From Oxalobacter formigenes (GTDB lineage Bacteria > Pseudomonadota > Gammaproteobacteria > Burkholderiales > Burkholderiaceae_D), in NCBI RefSeq assembly GCF_027158485.1, contig NZ_JAMKYJ010000007.1: a stretch of DNA of 64,000 nt; one strand, 5' to 3'. Made by a program: the position numbers and the translations under genes. Numbering within the stretch: the first letter of the stretch is position 1; every line of letters begins with the position of its first letter. The notes beneath the pieces were generated by a model. The model was not told the DNA's origin. It saw only the letters and a list, made by a program, of their open reading frames with translations, and did no database searches. Positions 53,152 through 62,420 of this stretch are shown one piece after another.

Positions 53152-53748
53152 TTAAAGCACAATTCCCTGTTCAGTAATAACGCAATCGAGCGGAATGTCG
53201 TTTTCCTCTGCATCGAACGTTGTCGCCAGACAGGAATAGGCGACTCCGATTTTATGTGTTTCCGGATAAAGTGCCAGTGTCCGGTCAAAAAAACCGCCGC
53301 CGTATCCAAGACGGAAGCGTTTTTCAGTAAATCCCACACAGGGAATCAGCATGGCGACAGGCATGGGTACAGGTTTCAATACTTTCGGAACCGCTATGCC
53401 ATAGTCACCCACGACCAGTTCATCGCCGGGTGACCAGCTGAAAAATTGCAAAGGCTGTTCTTTTCCTGATGTAATCGGCAATGACAAAGCCATTTTTGTG
53501 GATAATCCGGCATAGAGGACGTCAAGTTCAGGTTCGTTTCTGATCGGCAGATAAACGCCCAGTGACGAAAAGGCAAAGGACTCCAGGTATTTTGAAACTT
53601 GCTGGCTGATTTTCCGATCAAAATGCTTGCGTTCGTCCGGTTTGATTTCGCTTCGTAACTTCAAAAGTGAGCGACGCAATGTCCGTTTATCGCCAGCGGT
53701 CGTCGACGGCTCACCGTGCTTGTTGCTGTCTGATGGTGGTAAACTCAT
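53152..53748 (-). CDS. 5-Formyltetrahydrofolate cyclo-ligase
   Basis: 198 residues. ATP-dependent conversion of 5-formyl-THF to 5,10-methenyl-THF, keeping folate usable. The conserved GYGGGFFDR (RLGYGGGFFDRTL) and the IPCVGFTEKRFR segment are intact; the N-terminal RRSLLKLR helix is typical. About 20 residues before it are extra and low-complexity, so the true start may be later; no good ribosome-binding site is seen at the ATG. Divergent from the transglycosylase gene, 39 bases away. Confidence 0.92.
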   Translation of the reverse strand: MSLPPSDSNKHGEPSTTAGDKRTLRRSLLKLRSEIKPDERKHFDRKISQQVSKYLESFAFSSLGVYLPIRNEPELDVLYAGLSTKMALSLPITSGKEQPLQFFSWSPGDELVVGDYGIAVPKVLKPVPMPVAMLIPCVGFTEKRFRLGYGGGFFDRTLALYPETHKIGVAYSCLATTFDAEENDIPLDCVITEQGIVL

Positions 53749-53787
53749 AAAATGGTAATCATCCAGAATAAAATTGAGAGGTCGGTC

Positions 53788-55701
53788 ATGTGTGCAAAAA
53801 TCAGGAGCTATTTGTTATTTGCAATGGTGTTTATGATTTTACCCTTTGCGCAGGCTTCGCAGGATTTAACGACCACTTCTGCACAGGATGAAGCATTCCG
53901 TCAATTGCGTGACGCATCAAGAAAACAGGACGTCGCACGTGCAAGTCGTCTGGCAGACAGTCTGCAAACCTACCCGGTTCCATCGTACGTCGATTATTAT
54001 CGTCTGAAGTCGGATTTGCGCAATGCCAGTGAAGCACAAGTCGACGCTTACCTGAACAAATACAAGGGAGAAGCCATTGCCGACCGTTTGAGAAACGACT
54101 GGTTGCTGATTCAGGGCAAAAATGAAAACTGGGCCAGTTTCGACAGACACTTTCCCCTTTTCGAGCTGGCTGACGATACCCAGGTCAAGTGTTATGCGCT
54201 GCTGTCTGCCTCTGCAAAAGGCCAGAATGTTGCCGATGAGGCACGCAAACTGTTAACGACGCCCAAAAAATATGGTGAAGCCTGTTACACACTGGTGTCC
54301 GATCTGGCAGCTAAAAAACAGTTCAACGATGACGACGTCTGGTACCAGAGCAGGCTGGCAGGCGAATCCAGCATGACGGCTCTGGCGGCGCGCTTCGGTG
54401 TTCTGGCTGGTGCGGAAAAAACGGATATTTCCAGAGCGATCGAATTGCCTGCAACCGTATTGAGCCGGGGCGCAGGTTCGGACCGTTTGTCTCATGAAAA
54501 ATTTCTGTTGGCACTTCAGAAAGTCGCCAAGAAAGATCAGGGACTGGCTGCACAATACCTGAATGACGCCTCTCCTGTTTTGAGCAAAAAAGAACAGGCT
54601 ATCGGCTGGTCCGTGATCGCCCTGCCTGCTTCGATTGCCTTGTCCACCAATGCGCTGGAATACTGGAAAAAGGCGCAGTCGGCCAGTATTTCCCCTTACG
54701 CTCATGAATGGAAAGTCAGGACGGCCCTGCGCAAGGAAGACTGGAAACTGGTCAATGAATGGATCAACCAGATGCCGGTTTCACTTCAGAGAGAACCTTC
54801 ATGGATTTACTGGAAAGGACGTGCGCAGCTGGCGATGGGACATAGGGACAGGGCACATAAACTGTTTGCGTCGATTGCCGACCAATATCATTTCTATGGA
54901 CAGCTTGCACTGGAAGAACTGGGCAAGAAAATCGTTTCCCCTGTCAACAAACATCCCCTGAACCGTTCTGAAATTGCGACGATGGCCGCCAATCCGGGTT
55001 TTCAGCTGGCCCAGAAATTTTTCAGGATGAACTGGCGCTTTGAAGGTACACGGGAATGGAACTGGCAACTGCGCAAAATGAACGAACGCCAGTTACTGGC
55101 CGCAGCGGAATATGCCAAAGAAGTCAATCTTCTTGACAGAATGGTCAATACATCCGATCGCACGAAAAAAGAAGTGGATTTCAACCAGCGTTTCCCGACG
55201 CCGTTCAAGGAAAACATGAAGGTGGCAACCAATCAGCTGGGACTGGACATGGCCTGGACTTACGGGCTGATCCGGCAGGAATCCCGTTTCGTCATGAAAG
55301 CCCAATCCTCGGTTGGCGCATCCGGCCTGATGCAGGTGATGCCTGCGACAGCCAAATATGTCGCCAAAAAAATCGGTCTGGCCGACTATCATCATGGAAA
55401 AATCAACAGTGTCGATACCAATATATTGCTGGGGACGAATTACCTGAATATGGTTTTGAATGATCTGGGCGGTTCGCAAGTACTGGCAACGGCAGCTTAC
55501 AATGCCGGGCCGAGAAGACCGAAGGCCTGGCGTTCCACTTTGTCCAGAACGGTTGACGGTGCCATTTTTGCTGAAACGATTCCGTTTACCGAAACGCGGG
55601 ACTACGTCAAAAACGTCATGTCGAACGCGACCTACTATGCCGCCTTGTTCGAAAACCAGCCTCAATCCCTGAAACAGCGGCTTGGACGCATTTATCCATA
55701 A
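53788..55701 (+). CDS. slt: Soluble lytic murein transglycosylase (Slt70 type)
   Basis: 637 residues. Signal peptide (about 1-24), a long superhelical alpha domain (about 40-450) and a C-terminal lysozyme-like domain with the catalytic E498 in LIRQESRF and the ASGLMQVMPATAKY motif; AAYNAGPRR follows. Cleaves peptidoglycan glycan strands to 1,6-anhydro products in the periplasm. GAGAGG six bases before ATG 53788 fixes the start; the in-frame upstream codons are discarded. A strong hairpin follows. Confidence 0.94.
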   Translation: MCAKIRSYLLFAMVFMILPFAQASQDLTTTSAQDEAFRQLRDASRKQDVARASRLADSLQTYPVPSYVDYYRLKSDLRNASEAQVDAYLNKYKGEAIADRLRNDWLLIQGKNENWASFDRHFPLFELADDTQVKCYALLSASAKGQNVADEARKLLTTPKKYGEACYTLVSDLAAKKQFNDDDVWYQSRLAGESSMTALAARFGVLAGAEKTDISRAIELPATVLSRGAGSDRLSHEKFLLALQKVAKKDQGLAAQYLNDASPVLSKKEQAIGWSVIALPASIALSTNALEYWKKAQSASISPYAHEWKVRTALRKEDWKLVNEWINQMPVSLQREPSWIYWKGRAQLAMGHRDRAHKLFASIADQYHFYGQLALEELGKKIVSPVNKHPLNRSEIATMAANPGFQLAQKFFRMNWRFEGTREWNWQLRKMNERQLLAAAEYAKEVNLLDRMVNTSDRTKKEVDFNQRFPTPFKENMKVATNQLGLDMAWTYGLIRQESRFVMKAQSSVGASGLMQVMPATAKYVAKKIGLADYHHGKINSVDTNILLGTNYLNMVLNDLGGSQVLATAAYNAGPRRPKAWRSTLSRTVDGAIFAETIPFTETRDYVKNVMSNATYYAALFENQPQSLKQRLGRIYP

Positions 55702-55723
55702 TTGGCCGTGCCATGTCCGTGTC

Positions 55724-55746
55724 CGGCATGTTTTGCAAACATGCCG
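55724..55746 (+). terminator. Hairpin downstream of slt
   Basis: A perfect ten-pair stem, CGGCATGTTT/AAACATGCCG, with a TGC loop. There is no U-run, so it may stabilise the 3' end or terminate with Rho. The remainder of the gap to cca (55747-55897) shows no gene. Confidence 0.45.
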
Positions 55747-55897
55747 CATAATAGTCAAAACGGCCAGATTCACCTTTCAAAGTGATTGTCACTTCTTGTT
55801 ACAACGAAACGGCAAGTAATCGTTTAAACTGGGAGGTGGACTGTTTTTTCAGGTTCATTGTGATGAACCCGACTCACTTTAGCGATATCGAAAAATC

Positions 55898-57184
55898 ATG
55901 AAAATATATACCGTTGGTGGGGCTGTAAGAGATACGATCATGGGCTTGCCTGTGCACGACAGGGATTATGTCGTTGTCGGCTCGACTGTTGAAGAAATGC
56001 TTTCGCTGGGATTTACGCCTGTCGGCAAGGAATTTCCGGTTTTTCTCCATCCTGAAACGAAACAGGAATACGCGCTGGCACGTACGGAAAAGAAAGTCGC
56101 GCCGGGCTACAGGGGGTTCGTTTTTCACGCTTCCCCGGACGTGACACTGGAAGAAGATCTGTTGCGTAGAGACCTGACGATCAATGCGATGGCCATGTCT
56201 GAAGAAGGCGAAATCATTGATCCGTTCGGAGGCCGCAGGGATATTGAAAATCGGGTATTTCGGCATGTATCGGAAGCGTTTGCCGAAGATCCTGTCCGGA
56301 TTCTGAGACTGGCCCGGTTTGCCGCCCGTTTCAGGGACTTTAGTGTTGCGCCCGAAACCATGGAACTGATGAAGAAAATGGTGACCGATGGCGAAGTGGA
56401 CGCACTGGTTCCGGAAAGGGTCTGGAAAGAGCTGTCGCAGGGACTGATGGAGTCAATGCCGTCACGGATGATCCAGATCATGCACGATTGTGGCGCACTC
56501 GAGCGCATTTTCCCGGAAATCGAGGCTTTGTGGGAAGTCCCGCAACCGGAAAAATACCATCCGGAAATTTATGCGGGCAAGCATACCCTGCTGGCGCTGG
56601 ATTACTCTGCCAAAATGAATTATCCGTTGACGGTTCGCTTTTCCGTTTTATTGCATGATCTCGGAAAAGGAACGACTCCGCCGAACCAGTGGCCTCATCA
56701 TCGCGCCCATGAAGAACGGGGGGCTTCCATTGTCGACAATGTTTGCCGTCGCCTGCACGTTTCCAAGATGTTGAGGGATATTGCCGTGATGACGGCGAGG
56801 GAACATGGCAACATCCGGAGGAGTTCGGAATTGCGTTCCAAAACGGCGGTCATGGTGCTGGAGCGCTGCGATGCATTCAGGCGACCGGAACGTTTTATCG
56901 ACGTGATCAATGCGACGGAATGTGATTTGCGCGGCAGGAAATCCGATACGGTCAGCTTTGAGGACATCGATTTTCCGCAAAGGGCTTACTGGATGATGGT
57001 ATTGAACGCCGCCAGAAGTATTGACGCGGCAGCCATTATCCAGTCTATGGACGACGCCTCGGAAGAAATACCGCGTGCATTGCACAATGCCCGAGCCGAT
57101 GCGGCGGCCGATGCCGTCAATGCCTGGCGGTTCGGACACATTAAAAAGGCCAGTGTTGCAGAAGCCAGTACATCTGCACAATAA
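55898..57184 (+). CDS. cca: CCA-adding tRNA nucleotidyltransferase with HD domain
   Basis: 428 residues. Class II nucleotidyltransferase: GGAVRD (7-12) and the catalytic pair D21/D23 in HDRDYVVVG; RRDLTINAMAMSEEGEIIDPFGG and EDPVRILRLARFAARF form the head and neck. The C-terminal HD domain (LLHDLGKGTTP, HHRAHEERG) gives phosphatase/phosphodiesterase activity in such long forms. Repairs or adds 3' CCA of tRNAs. It stands alone before the GNAT gene. Confidence 0.96.
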   Translation: MKIYTVGGAVRDTIMGLPVHDRDYVVVGSTVEEMLSLGFTPVGKEFPVFLHPETKQEYALARTEKKVAPGYRGFVFHASPDVTLEEDLLRRDLTINAMAMSEEGEIIDPFGGRRDIENRVFRHVSEAFAEDPVRILRLARFAARFRDFSVAPETMELMKKMVTDGEVDALVPERVWKELSQGLMESMPSRMIQIMHDCGALERIFPEIEALWEVPQPEKYHPEIYAGKHTLLALDYSAKMNYPLTVRFSVLLHDLGKGTTPPNQWPHHRAHEERGASIVDNVCRRLHVSKMLRDIAVMTAREHGNIRRSSELRSKTAVMVLERCDAFRRPERFIDVINATECDLRGRKSDTVSFEDIDFPQRAYWMMVLNAARSIDAAAIIQSMDDASEEIPRALHNARADAAADAVNAWRFGHIKKASVAEASTSAQ

Positions 57185-57289
57185 TTATTTGTAATTGTCA
57201 GAATTTCAGGTAAAGTCTCCACTTAAAATGAATTGTTGCAGTCAAAGATTGATGCTTTCGATTTAAAGTTTTTCGCTGGAGAAAACGGT

Positions 57290-57949
57290 ATGAAGGAAGA
57301 TCCTGTTGTATTCATCAAGGAACTGTCTGAACAGGATCGTCCTTTCATGCTGAACCATTTTCTGGGATTGAGTCCTGCAGACAGAAGATTGCGTTTCGGT
57401 GCGGCGTTGCCGGATGAAGCGGTCACGAAATACGTCAATGCCATCGACTTCAACAGGGATACCATTTTCGGTGTCTACGAAAGTACATTCAATCTTGTCG
57501 GCGTCGGCCACCTTGCTTTTCCATTGCCAGAAAATTTGCCTCCCAGTGAGGACGTGCAGCCAAACCGTGTCGCCGAATTCGGCGTTTCCGTTTCCGCGCC
57601 CATGCGCCGGAAAAACGTGGGTACCAAGCTATTTGACCGTGCGGCCATTCATTGCCGGAACAAGCATATCAATACCCTGTATATCCATTGCCTTGCCTCG
57701 AACCGGCCCATGATCTGCATTGCTGAAAAGGCGGGAATGGAAATTCATAAAGACCACGGGGAAGTGGATGGCTATCTGAAACTGCCCCACCCGGACACGG
57801 ACAGCATCCGGCAGGAAAATGCGGAGGAAAGGGCCGCCATACTGGATTACGCCCTGAATGGCAAAATGAAGGAAGCGATGAAGTGGATCAAGAGGATCAT
57901 CTCGCCGGAAAAGCATGACGCCTCGAAAACGTCGTCCGATCATCACTGA
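57290..57949 (+). CDS. GNAT family N-acetyltransferase
   Basis: 219 residues. The N-terminal part resembles a common group of GNAT proteins (FLGLSPADRRLRFG), and the acetyl-CoA loop region is VSAPMRRKNVGTKLFDRA (about residue 105). Substrate unknown. GGAG eight bases before ATG 57290 is preferred over a TTG at 57233. The stop overlaps the convergent small gene at 57943 by seven bases. Confidence 0.86.
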   Translation: MKEDPVVFIKELSEQDRPFMLNHFLGLSPADRRLRFGAALPDEAVTKYVNAIDFNRDTIFGVYESTFNLVGVGHLAFPLPENLPPSEDVQPNRVAEFGVSVSAPMRRKNVGTKLFDRAAIHCRNKHINTLYIHCLASNRPMICIAEKAGMEIHKDHGEVDGYLKLPHPDTDSIRQENAEERAAILDYALNGKMKEAMKWIKRIISPEKHDASKTSSDHH

Positions 57950-58119
57950 AGCCCTGTTTCTTTATTTCTGTCCCTGTTTAATGGCGTCTTTTTGTCCGGT
58001 CGGCTGATTGCGACAGGGTCGCTTGCCGGAAACGTTTCCTCCAGGGCTTCATCCAGATAATCATCGATACTTTTCAGATCGTCCTGATTATCCTTTACCG
58101 CTTTTTTCGTGTCAGGCAT
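57943..58119 (-). CDS. Small conserved protein with FPASDP motif
   Basis: 58 residues: lysine-rich and acidic start, then DDYLDEALEETFPASDPVAISRP (shown here only as its key parts DEALEE and FPASDP). A small family of unknown function with the pattern ALEE(S/T)FPASDP is widespread in proteobacteria; this looks like a member. GGAG lies seven bases before the ATG. It converges with the GNAT gene and overlaps its stop codon. No signal or membrane segment; probably mostly disordered. Confidence 0.8.
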   Translation of the reverse strand: MPDTKKAVKDNQDDLKSIDDYLDEALEETFPASDPVAISRPDKKTPLNRDRNKETGLQ

Positions 58120-58190
58120 GCTTTTTCTCCTTTTGTATCCATCAGGCCATAAGGCTACAATTCTGTTTTTGATGATTGGCAGCCCGATTC

Positions 58191-59201
58191 ATGACAGAAA
58201 TCACTTACCCGTTTGACAGAATGGTTCCGGAAGGTTCCTCCGTAATGGAGGTCGCTCCGGGCATTTTATGGTTGCGCATGCCCTTGCCTTTCGTATTGAA
58301 CCACGTCAATTTATGGCTGATTAAAGATGGGAACGGCTGGAGCGTCATCGATACCGGAGTGACCTGGAACAAGGCCAGGGAACTCTGGCGAGAGTGGTTA
58401 AAAAAATATCCGTTAACGCGTCAGATCGTGACGCATTATCACCCTGATCATGTCGGATTGTCCGGGTGGCTGGAACAGGAAACGGGCGCGTCCTTATGGA
58501 TGACGCAGGGCGAATACCTCTGTGGTCTTGCTCTGGCAAATGACATGAGGAGTTATTCCATCGGGGCGATGGTCAAATTGTTCCGTCGGCATGGGCTCGA
58601 TGATGACCGCCTAAATGCCTTGAAACAGCGTGGAAATGTTTACAAAAAAGGTTTTCCTCTCATTCCGTCAACATATCGCAGAATTTTCGACAATGACATG
58701 ATCACAATAGGTGAGCATGAGTGGAAAGTGATTGTCGGATACGGCCACGCTCCCGAGCATGCTTCCTTTTACTGCAAAGAACGGAATGTCCTGATTTCCG
58801 GTGACATGCTTTTGCCGAGCATTTCAACCAACATTCCAGTGAAGGCGGCCAATCCCTATGGCAATCCGCTGAAAGATTTCCTGACTTCCTTGAGACGGTA
58901 TCCGGATTTGCCCGAAGATACACTGGTACTGCCATCGCACGGACGTCCATTTATCGGAATTCATTTGCGCGTCAATCAACTTGAAAAGCATCATCAGAAA
59001 AGATGCGAGGTCTTGCTTGATGCCTGTTCCGTTCCGAAAACAGCCTGCGACATTTTACCGGTCTTGTTTGAGCGGGATATTGTCGATACCCATCAATGCA
59101 TGTTTGCGATGGGGGAATCGATCGCGCACATGAACTATCTTGAAGAACAGAAAAAGCTGGTGCGCATCGAAGGCGATCCTGTCAGGTTCGTCAGATCATG
59201 A
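58191..59201 (+). CDS. MBL-fold metallo-hydrolase
   Basis: 336 residues. Metallo-beta-lactamase fold: VIDTGV, the metal motif THYHPDHVG (about residue 83), GHAPEHASFY, SGDMLLPSIS and the late His in LPSHGRPF. Similar to the glyoxalase II-like hydrolases and other thioesterases, with a C-terminal winged region; substrate unknown. ATG 58191 is favoured over a TTG at 58176, though the ribosome-binding site is weak. It converges with lrgB, 19 bases away. Confidence 0.88.
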   Translation: MTEITYPFDRMVPEGSSVMEVAPGILWLRMPLPFVLNHVNLWLIKDGNGWSVIDTGVTWNKARELWREWLKKYPLTRQIVTHYHPDHVGLSGWLEQETGASLWMTQGEYLCGLALANDMRSYSIGAMVKLFRRHGLDDDRLNALKQRGNVYKKGFPLIPSTYRRIFDNDMITIGEHEWKVIVGYGHAPEHASFYCKERNVLISGDMLLPSISTNIPVKAANPYGNPLKDFLTSLRRYPDLPEDTLVLPSHGRPFIGIHLRVNQLEKHHQKRCEVLLDACSVPKTACDILPVLFERDIVDTHQCMFAMGESIAHMNYLEEQKKLVRIEGDPVRFVRS

Positions 59202-59220
59202 GAGATATGGCTGAAAGAGC

Positions 59221-59916
59221 CTAAACGCCGAACATATGAAGGATGTACGGCGTCAAAAGACCTGTCAGCGTACCGTTGATAATCAGCCCGAGACTTGAAT
59301 AGACGCCCAGTTTGACGTTTTTTTCCATCGCATGGGACGTTCCGACGGCGTGCGCTGCCGCTCCCAGCGCAAGCCCCTGTGCAATCGGGCTTTTTACCCG
59401 TACCAGTTTCAAAAAAGCACGTCCGAAAATAGCGCCTAAAATACCCGTCAGAATCACGATAATGGCCGTTAACGACGGTATGCCGCCGGTCAGTTTGGAG
59501 ACTTCCATGGCGATCGGGGTCGTCGCCGATTTCGGCGCCAGTGAGATCGCAACGTCGGCAGATGCCCCAAGGTGAAGGGCGATCAGATAGGCGGAAGTCG
59601 CACCGACAATACAGCCGACAAGCTGGCACGCAAGAATCGGGAACGCCTGTTTCCGGATTTGCTCGATCTGGAGATAGAGAGGAACGCCCAGAGCGACAAT
59701 TGCCGGTTTCAACAGGAACTCGACATACTTGCCTCCTGCATAATACGTTTCATACGAAATATTTCCCATTTTAAGCACCACAATGATCAGGATGATGGCA
59801 ACGAGAATGGGATTCAATATGATCGATTTCAGTCGTTTCTGAACCAGTTGTGCGCCCCAGAAAAGGCCGACTGTCAGGGTAACGGCAAACAGTTCACTAT
59901 GCAGGAATTCGTTCAT
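59221..59916 (-). CDS. lrgB: LrgB/CidB family membrane protein
   Basis: 231 residues, about seven membrane helices. Family blocks ALGVPLYLQIEQIRK, SLAPKSATTPIAMEVSKLTGG and LGAAAHAVGTSHAMEKN. Usually paired with a holin-like LrgA; roles proposed include murein hydrolase control, and glycolate or organic-acid export in some lineages. Its start overlaps the lrgA stop by four bases. Confidence 0.93.
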   Translation of the reverse strand: MNEFLHSELFAVTLTVGLFWGAQLVQKRLKSIILNPILVAIILIIVVLKMGNISYETYYAGGKYVEFLLKPAIVALGVPLYLQIEQIRKQAFPILACQLVGCIVGATSAYLIALHLGASADVAISLAPKSATTPIAMEVSKLTGGIPSLTAIIVILTGILGAIFGRAFLKLVRVKSPIAQGLALGAAAHAVGTSHAMEKNVKLGVYSSLGLIINGTLTGLLTPYILHMFGV

Positions 59917-60251
59917 AGGATTTTACGGATAAGCTGGTAAGTCCATCCTGTTGTGAGCAGAACAAGCAACATACTTCCCAGTGTGGCAAGGGCGATAGGA
60001 ATGAGTTGTGCCTGAATGACACCGAAATAAAGCATCAGGGCGACACCCGGGGGCACAAAGAACAATCCGAGATGGGAAAGCAAAAAGTCGGAAAAACCCT
60101 TTACCCATTCCAGTTTGACCAGACCTGTTTTAAGCGAGAAAGTCAGGATCAGCATGCCCAGCAGGGACGAGGGGAAGTTGATGTGTGTGGCGTGAACGAT
60201 CAATTCGGCGATCGCAAGGCAAATGAAGATGATGGAACACTGGCGAAGCAT
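59913..60251 (-). CDS. lrgA: LrgA/CidA holin-like protein
   Basis: 112 residues with four membrane helices; FPSSLLGMLILTFSLKTGLVKLEW and LSHLGLFFVPPGVALML are typical of the family. Acts with LrgB. GGA five bases before the ATG is a modest ribosome-binding site. A 130-base gap separates it from the upstream Sel1 gene. Confidence 0.93.
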   Translation of the reverse strand: MLRQCSIIFICLAIAELIVHATHINFPSSLLGMLILTFSLKTGLVKLEWVKGFSDFLLSHLGLFFVPPGVALMLYFGVIQAQLIPIALATLGSMLLVLLTTGWTYQLIRKIL

Positions 60252-60381
60252 TTTTTCCGATTCCTAATCTAGAAACAAATCTGAAACTCGTGCATACGAT
60301 AGCACTATTTGCGTTTCAGAACATTAGGGAATAACGAAACTTTCGTATGGAAATATCGAAGTTGACGCCGGAATCAGCCAG

Positions 60382-61329
60382 TTAATGATACGACTTCGGA
60401 TTGTCCGTTTCAGGCATGGACATCATCGTAAGTGCTATCTGGCAGTCGCGACAGCCCGCCTTGATGCCCTTTTTGAACCATTCAATGGCTTTTTCGGCAT
60501 CCAGCTCAACGCCAAGCCCTTTTTTGTACAAGGTACCCAGCCATAAATAGGCAGGCAGATATTGCAGTCGGGTTGCCTGCTCAAGCAAATCAAGCCCTTT
60601 TGCCGTGTCTGTCTTTCCATGACTTCCTGTCACAAGATAGTGGCCAAGGATCGCCATTGATCTTTCATCGCCGCTATCCGCCACTTTCTGTAGCCATTCA
60701 TGGGCAAGCTCGATATCCCCTGGAACCAGTTTGCCTTCAAAATACACATCAGAAATGTGGTTGCCCGCATTCAGATAACCGCTGTTGAACGATTCCTCAA
60801 GTTTCTGAAACCCGAGTTCCGGATTCAGGGTACATCCTTCCCCGTTCAAAAGCATCATGCCGATGGCAGCCTTTGCAGACAAAACTCCGTTTTCAGCACC
60901 GAACGACAGCAATTCGAAAGCTTTCGATTTGTCAGTCGGAACACCGTAACCCGATTGATAAAACCAGCCGAGATTGGCGTAAGCTCTGGGTTCTCCGAGT
61001 GCGATGGCCTTTTCATACCATTCAACGGCTTTGGGTACATTTTGCGGAACGGCAATGCCAATGGCATATATTTTTCCCATGTGGAATGTTGCCGCCGGGT
61101 CGCCCGTTCCGGCCAGTTTTTCAATACGTTCAACAGCCTTCAGATAGCGGACAGGAGCGAGGTTGTCCAGATATTTTCCGGATTCGATACGAGCTTTGGC
61201 ATTCTCCAGATATTTTGCCTTATATGGAGCGTGAACGGCATAGCAGACGAAATCACCGTGCGAATCACTGGATTCAATTTCTGACCAGATGATGTCGTCG
61301 ATTTCATTATCCGATTCGGGCGTAACCAT
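60382..61329 (-). CDS. Sel1-repeat protein
   Basis: 315 residues without a signal peptide, so likely cytosolic. At least five Sel1-like repeats (about 75-310), each with the pattern A-x2-x-LG-x-Y-x-G-x-GV-x2-D-x2-KA, for example MGKIYAIGIAVPQNVPKAVEWYEKA, LGWFYQSGYGV and LGTLYKKGLGVELDAEKAIEWFKK. Such solenoids bind protein partners. The function is unknown. It lies 36 bases after the 84-residue gene and is probably cotranscribed with it. Confidence 0.88.
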   Translation of the reverse strand: MVTPESDNEIDDIIWSEIESSDSHGDFVCYAVHAPYKAKYLENAKARIESGKYLDNLAPVRYLKAVERIEKLAGTGDPAATFHMGKIYAIGIAVPQNVPKAVEWYEKAIALGEPRAYANLGWFYQSGYGVPTDKSKAFELLSFGAENGVLSAKAAIGMMLLNGEGCTLNPELGFQKLEESFNSGYLNAGNHISDVYFEGKLVPGDIELAHEWLQKVADSGDERSMAILGHYLVTGSHGKTDTAKGLDLLEQATRLQYLPAYLWLGTLYKKGLGVELDAEKAIEWFKKGIKAGCRDCQIALTMMSMPETDNPKSYH

Positions 61330-61365
61330 AATTCACCAGTGCCAAAGCGTTAAGGTTTATACAGA

Positions 61366-61620
61366 TCAGGAAAAAGGTCTTGGGTCTTCGACAGAAACAC
61401 GATACTGATAGGTTTCCCCATTCGATCCTCCCGGAGGCAACTGCATCAGACCACGTGGATCAAGGCGGACTTTGTATAAAGGTGTCGGTTCCGCGTCTTC
61501 CTTGTTTTCCCATTCGAAAACAGCATAGGGAACACCATCGATATAAACCAGATCGACAACGAAAACACCCTGAATTTCTCCAGAACGCGAAACAAGAGTA
61601 CGAATTTTAGCAATTTCCAT
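61366..61620 (-). CDS. Conserved hypothetical protein
   Basis: 84 residues, predominantly beta: MEIAKIRTLVSRSGEIQGVF at the start and SVEDPRPF at the end. Similar small proteins are common in Burkholderiales genomes, without assigned function. Ribosome-binding site weak (AGGG eleven bases upstream). Upstream of the Sel1 gene by 36 bases; they probably form a pair. Confidence 0.7.
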   Translation of the reverse strand: MEIAKIRTLVSRSGEIQGVFVVDLVYIDGVPYAVFEWENKEDAEPTPLYKVRLDPRGLMQLPPGGSNGETYQYRVSVEDPRPFS

Positions 61621-61784
61621 AGAATGATGAACCCTTTAAATGACTAAAAGAACTGAACAGGAATAACAATACCATGATAATGGAAAAGATTGTTGCACAG
61701 GCGCAGCTTATGGGGACAGGAAACAAAGAATCCATTGCCGGGTTTGATATTTCTCGGAAATGTCCTGATATTCCGACGGCAGAT

Positions 61785-62057
61785 TCAGATAAGAAAATCT
61801 GAAGGCAACTTTTTTTTATCGATTTTGGATAAAAAAAGGTCGAAAAATTCATAAGGAGTCATGTCAAGCGCTTTCAGAACCGCGATCAGTTCGATGACAT
61901 CCAGACGTCTTCCGACATTTTCATATTTGGAAACGAAAGATTGGGGCTTGTTGAGACGTTCGGCCACTTCTGTTTGCAGGAGACCGAGTTCCTGCCGCCG
62001 CGCTATCAAAAGCTCGGCCAGCAGATTGTATGGATATGAGTGTATCGGATGTGCCAT
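61785..62057 (-). CDS. XRE-family helix-turn-helix regulator
   Basis: 90 residues. A single Cro/CI-type HTH (about 15-70): LLIARRQELGLLQTEVAERL and QSFVSKYENVGRRLDVIELI. Likely DNA-binding repressor. GGATACGGAT just before the ATG is the ribosome-binding site. The upstream DNA holds repeats of ATATCCG that could be its operator. An 81-codon frame at 61607-61852 (-) overlapping the gene end is a shadow. Confidence 0.88.
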   Translation of the reverse strand: MAHPIHSYPYNLLAELLIARRQELGLLQTEVAERLNKPQSFVSKYENVGRRLDVIELIAVLKALDMTPYEFFDLFLSKIDKKKLPSDFLI

Positions 62058-62100
62058 ATCCGTATCCTATAACCTGATACAAAATATTCGATATCCGGAT
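62043..62100. promoter_or_regulatory. ATATCCG repeats, candidate XRE operator
   Basis: ATATCCG occurs at 62056-62062 and 62091-62097, the second overlapping the palindrome ATCCGGAT (62093-62100), and a related inverted TATCGGAT lies at 62043-62050. They straddle the start and leader of the XRE gene, as expected for autoregulation. Confidence 0.45.
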
Positions 62101-62420
62101 TTGGAATATTCTTGATATGGATTAAAACAGGAAGTGATTGTTTTTAAATATGTTTTCTGGCGGGCAATATTTGCAATGTCACAGAAATGTGCATCAGTTT
62201 TTAAGAAGAATCGGTAGAAAACTGTTGAAAATTATGCAATATAAGTGAATGTCGTATCATGTTGGCGAAACACTCAACCGGATTCAGGAGAAAATAAATC
62301 CACATAAATGTTCAATGGAGTTTGTGACAGACATCCTCTGGCAAGTTTGAAAAATGAATTCTATGTGACATAAATTTATCATAGGAAACAAAACAATTTT
62401 GTTAATCATAAGGAAACAAG
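62101..62420. other. Intergenic region between the XRE gene and the secreted peptide gene
   Basis: About 320 AT-rich bases without a supported gene. A perfect dyad AACAAAA-CAA-TTTTGTT at 62387-62403 lies 17 bases before the peptide ATG and would form a hairpin in its leader. TTGAAA at 62225-62230 could be a -35, but no good -10 follows at the right distance. Confidence 0.5.

Noticed and set aside
61607..61852. 81-codon minus-strand frame between the XRE and 84-residue genes
   Set aside because: It overlaps the end of the XRE gene in another frame and the start of the 84-residue gene, and lacks a ribosome-binding site. It was considered as a toxin partner, but nothing supports this.
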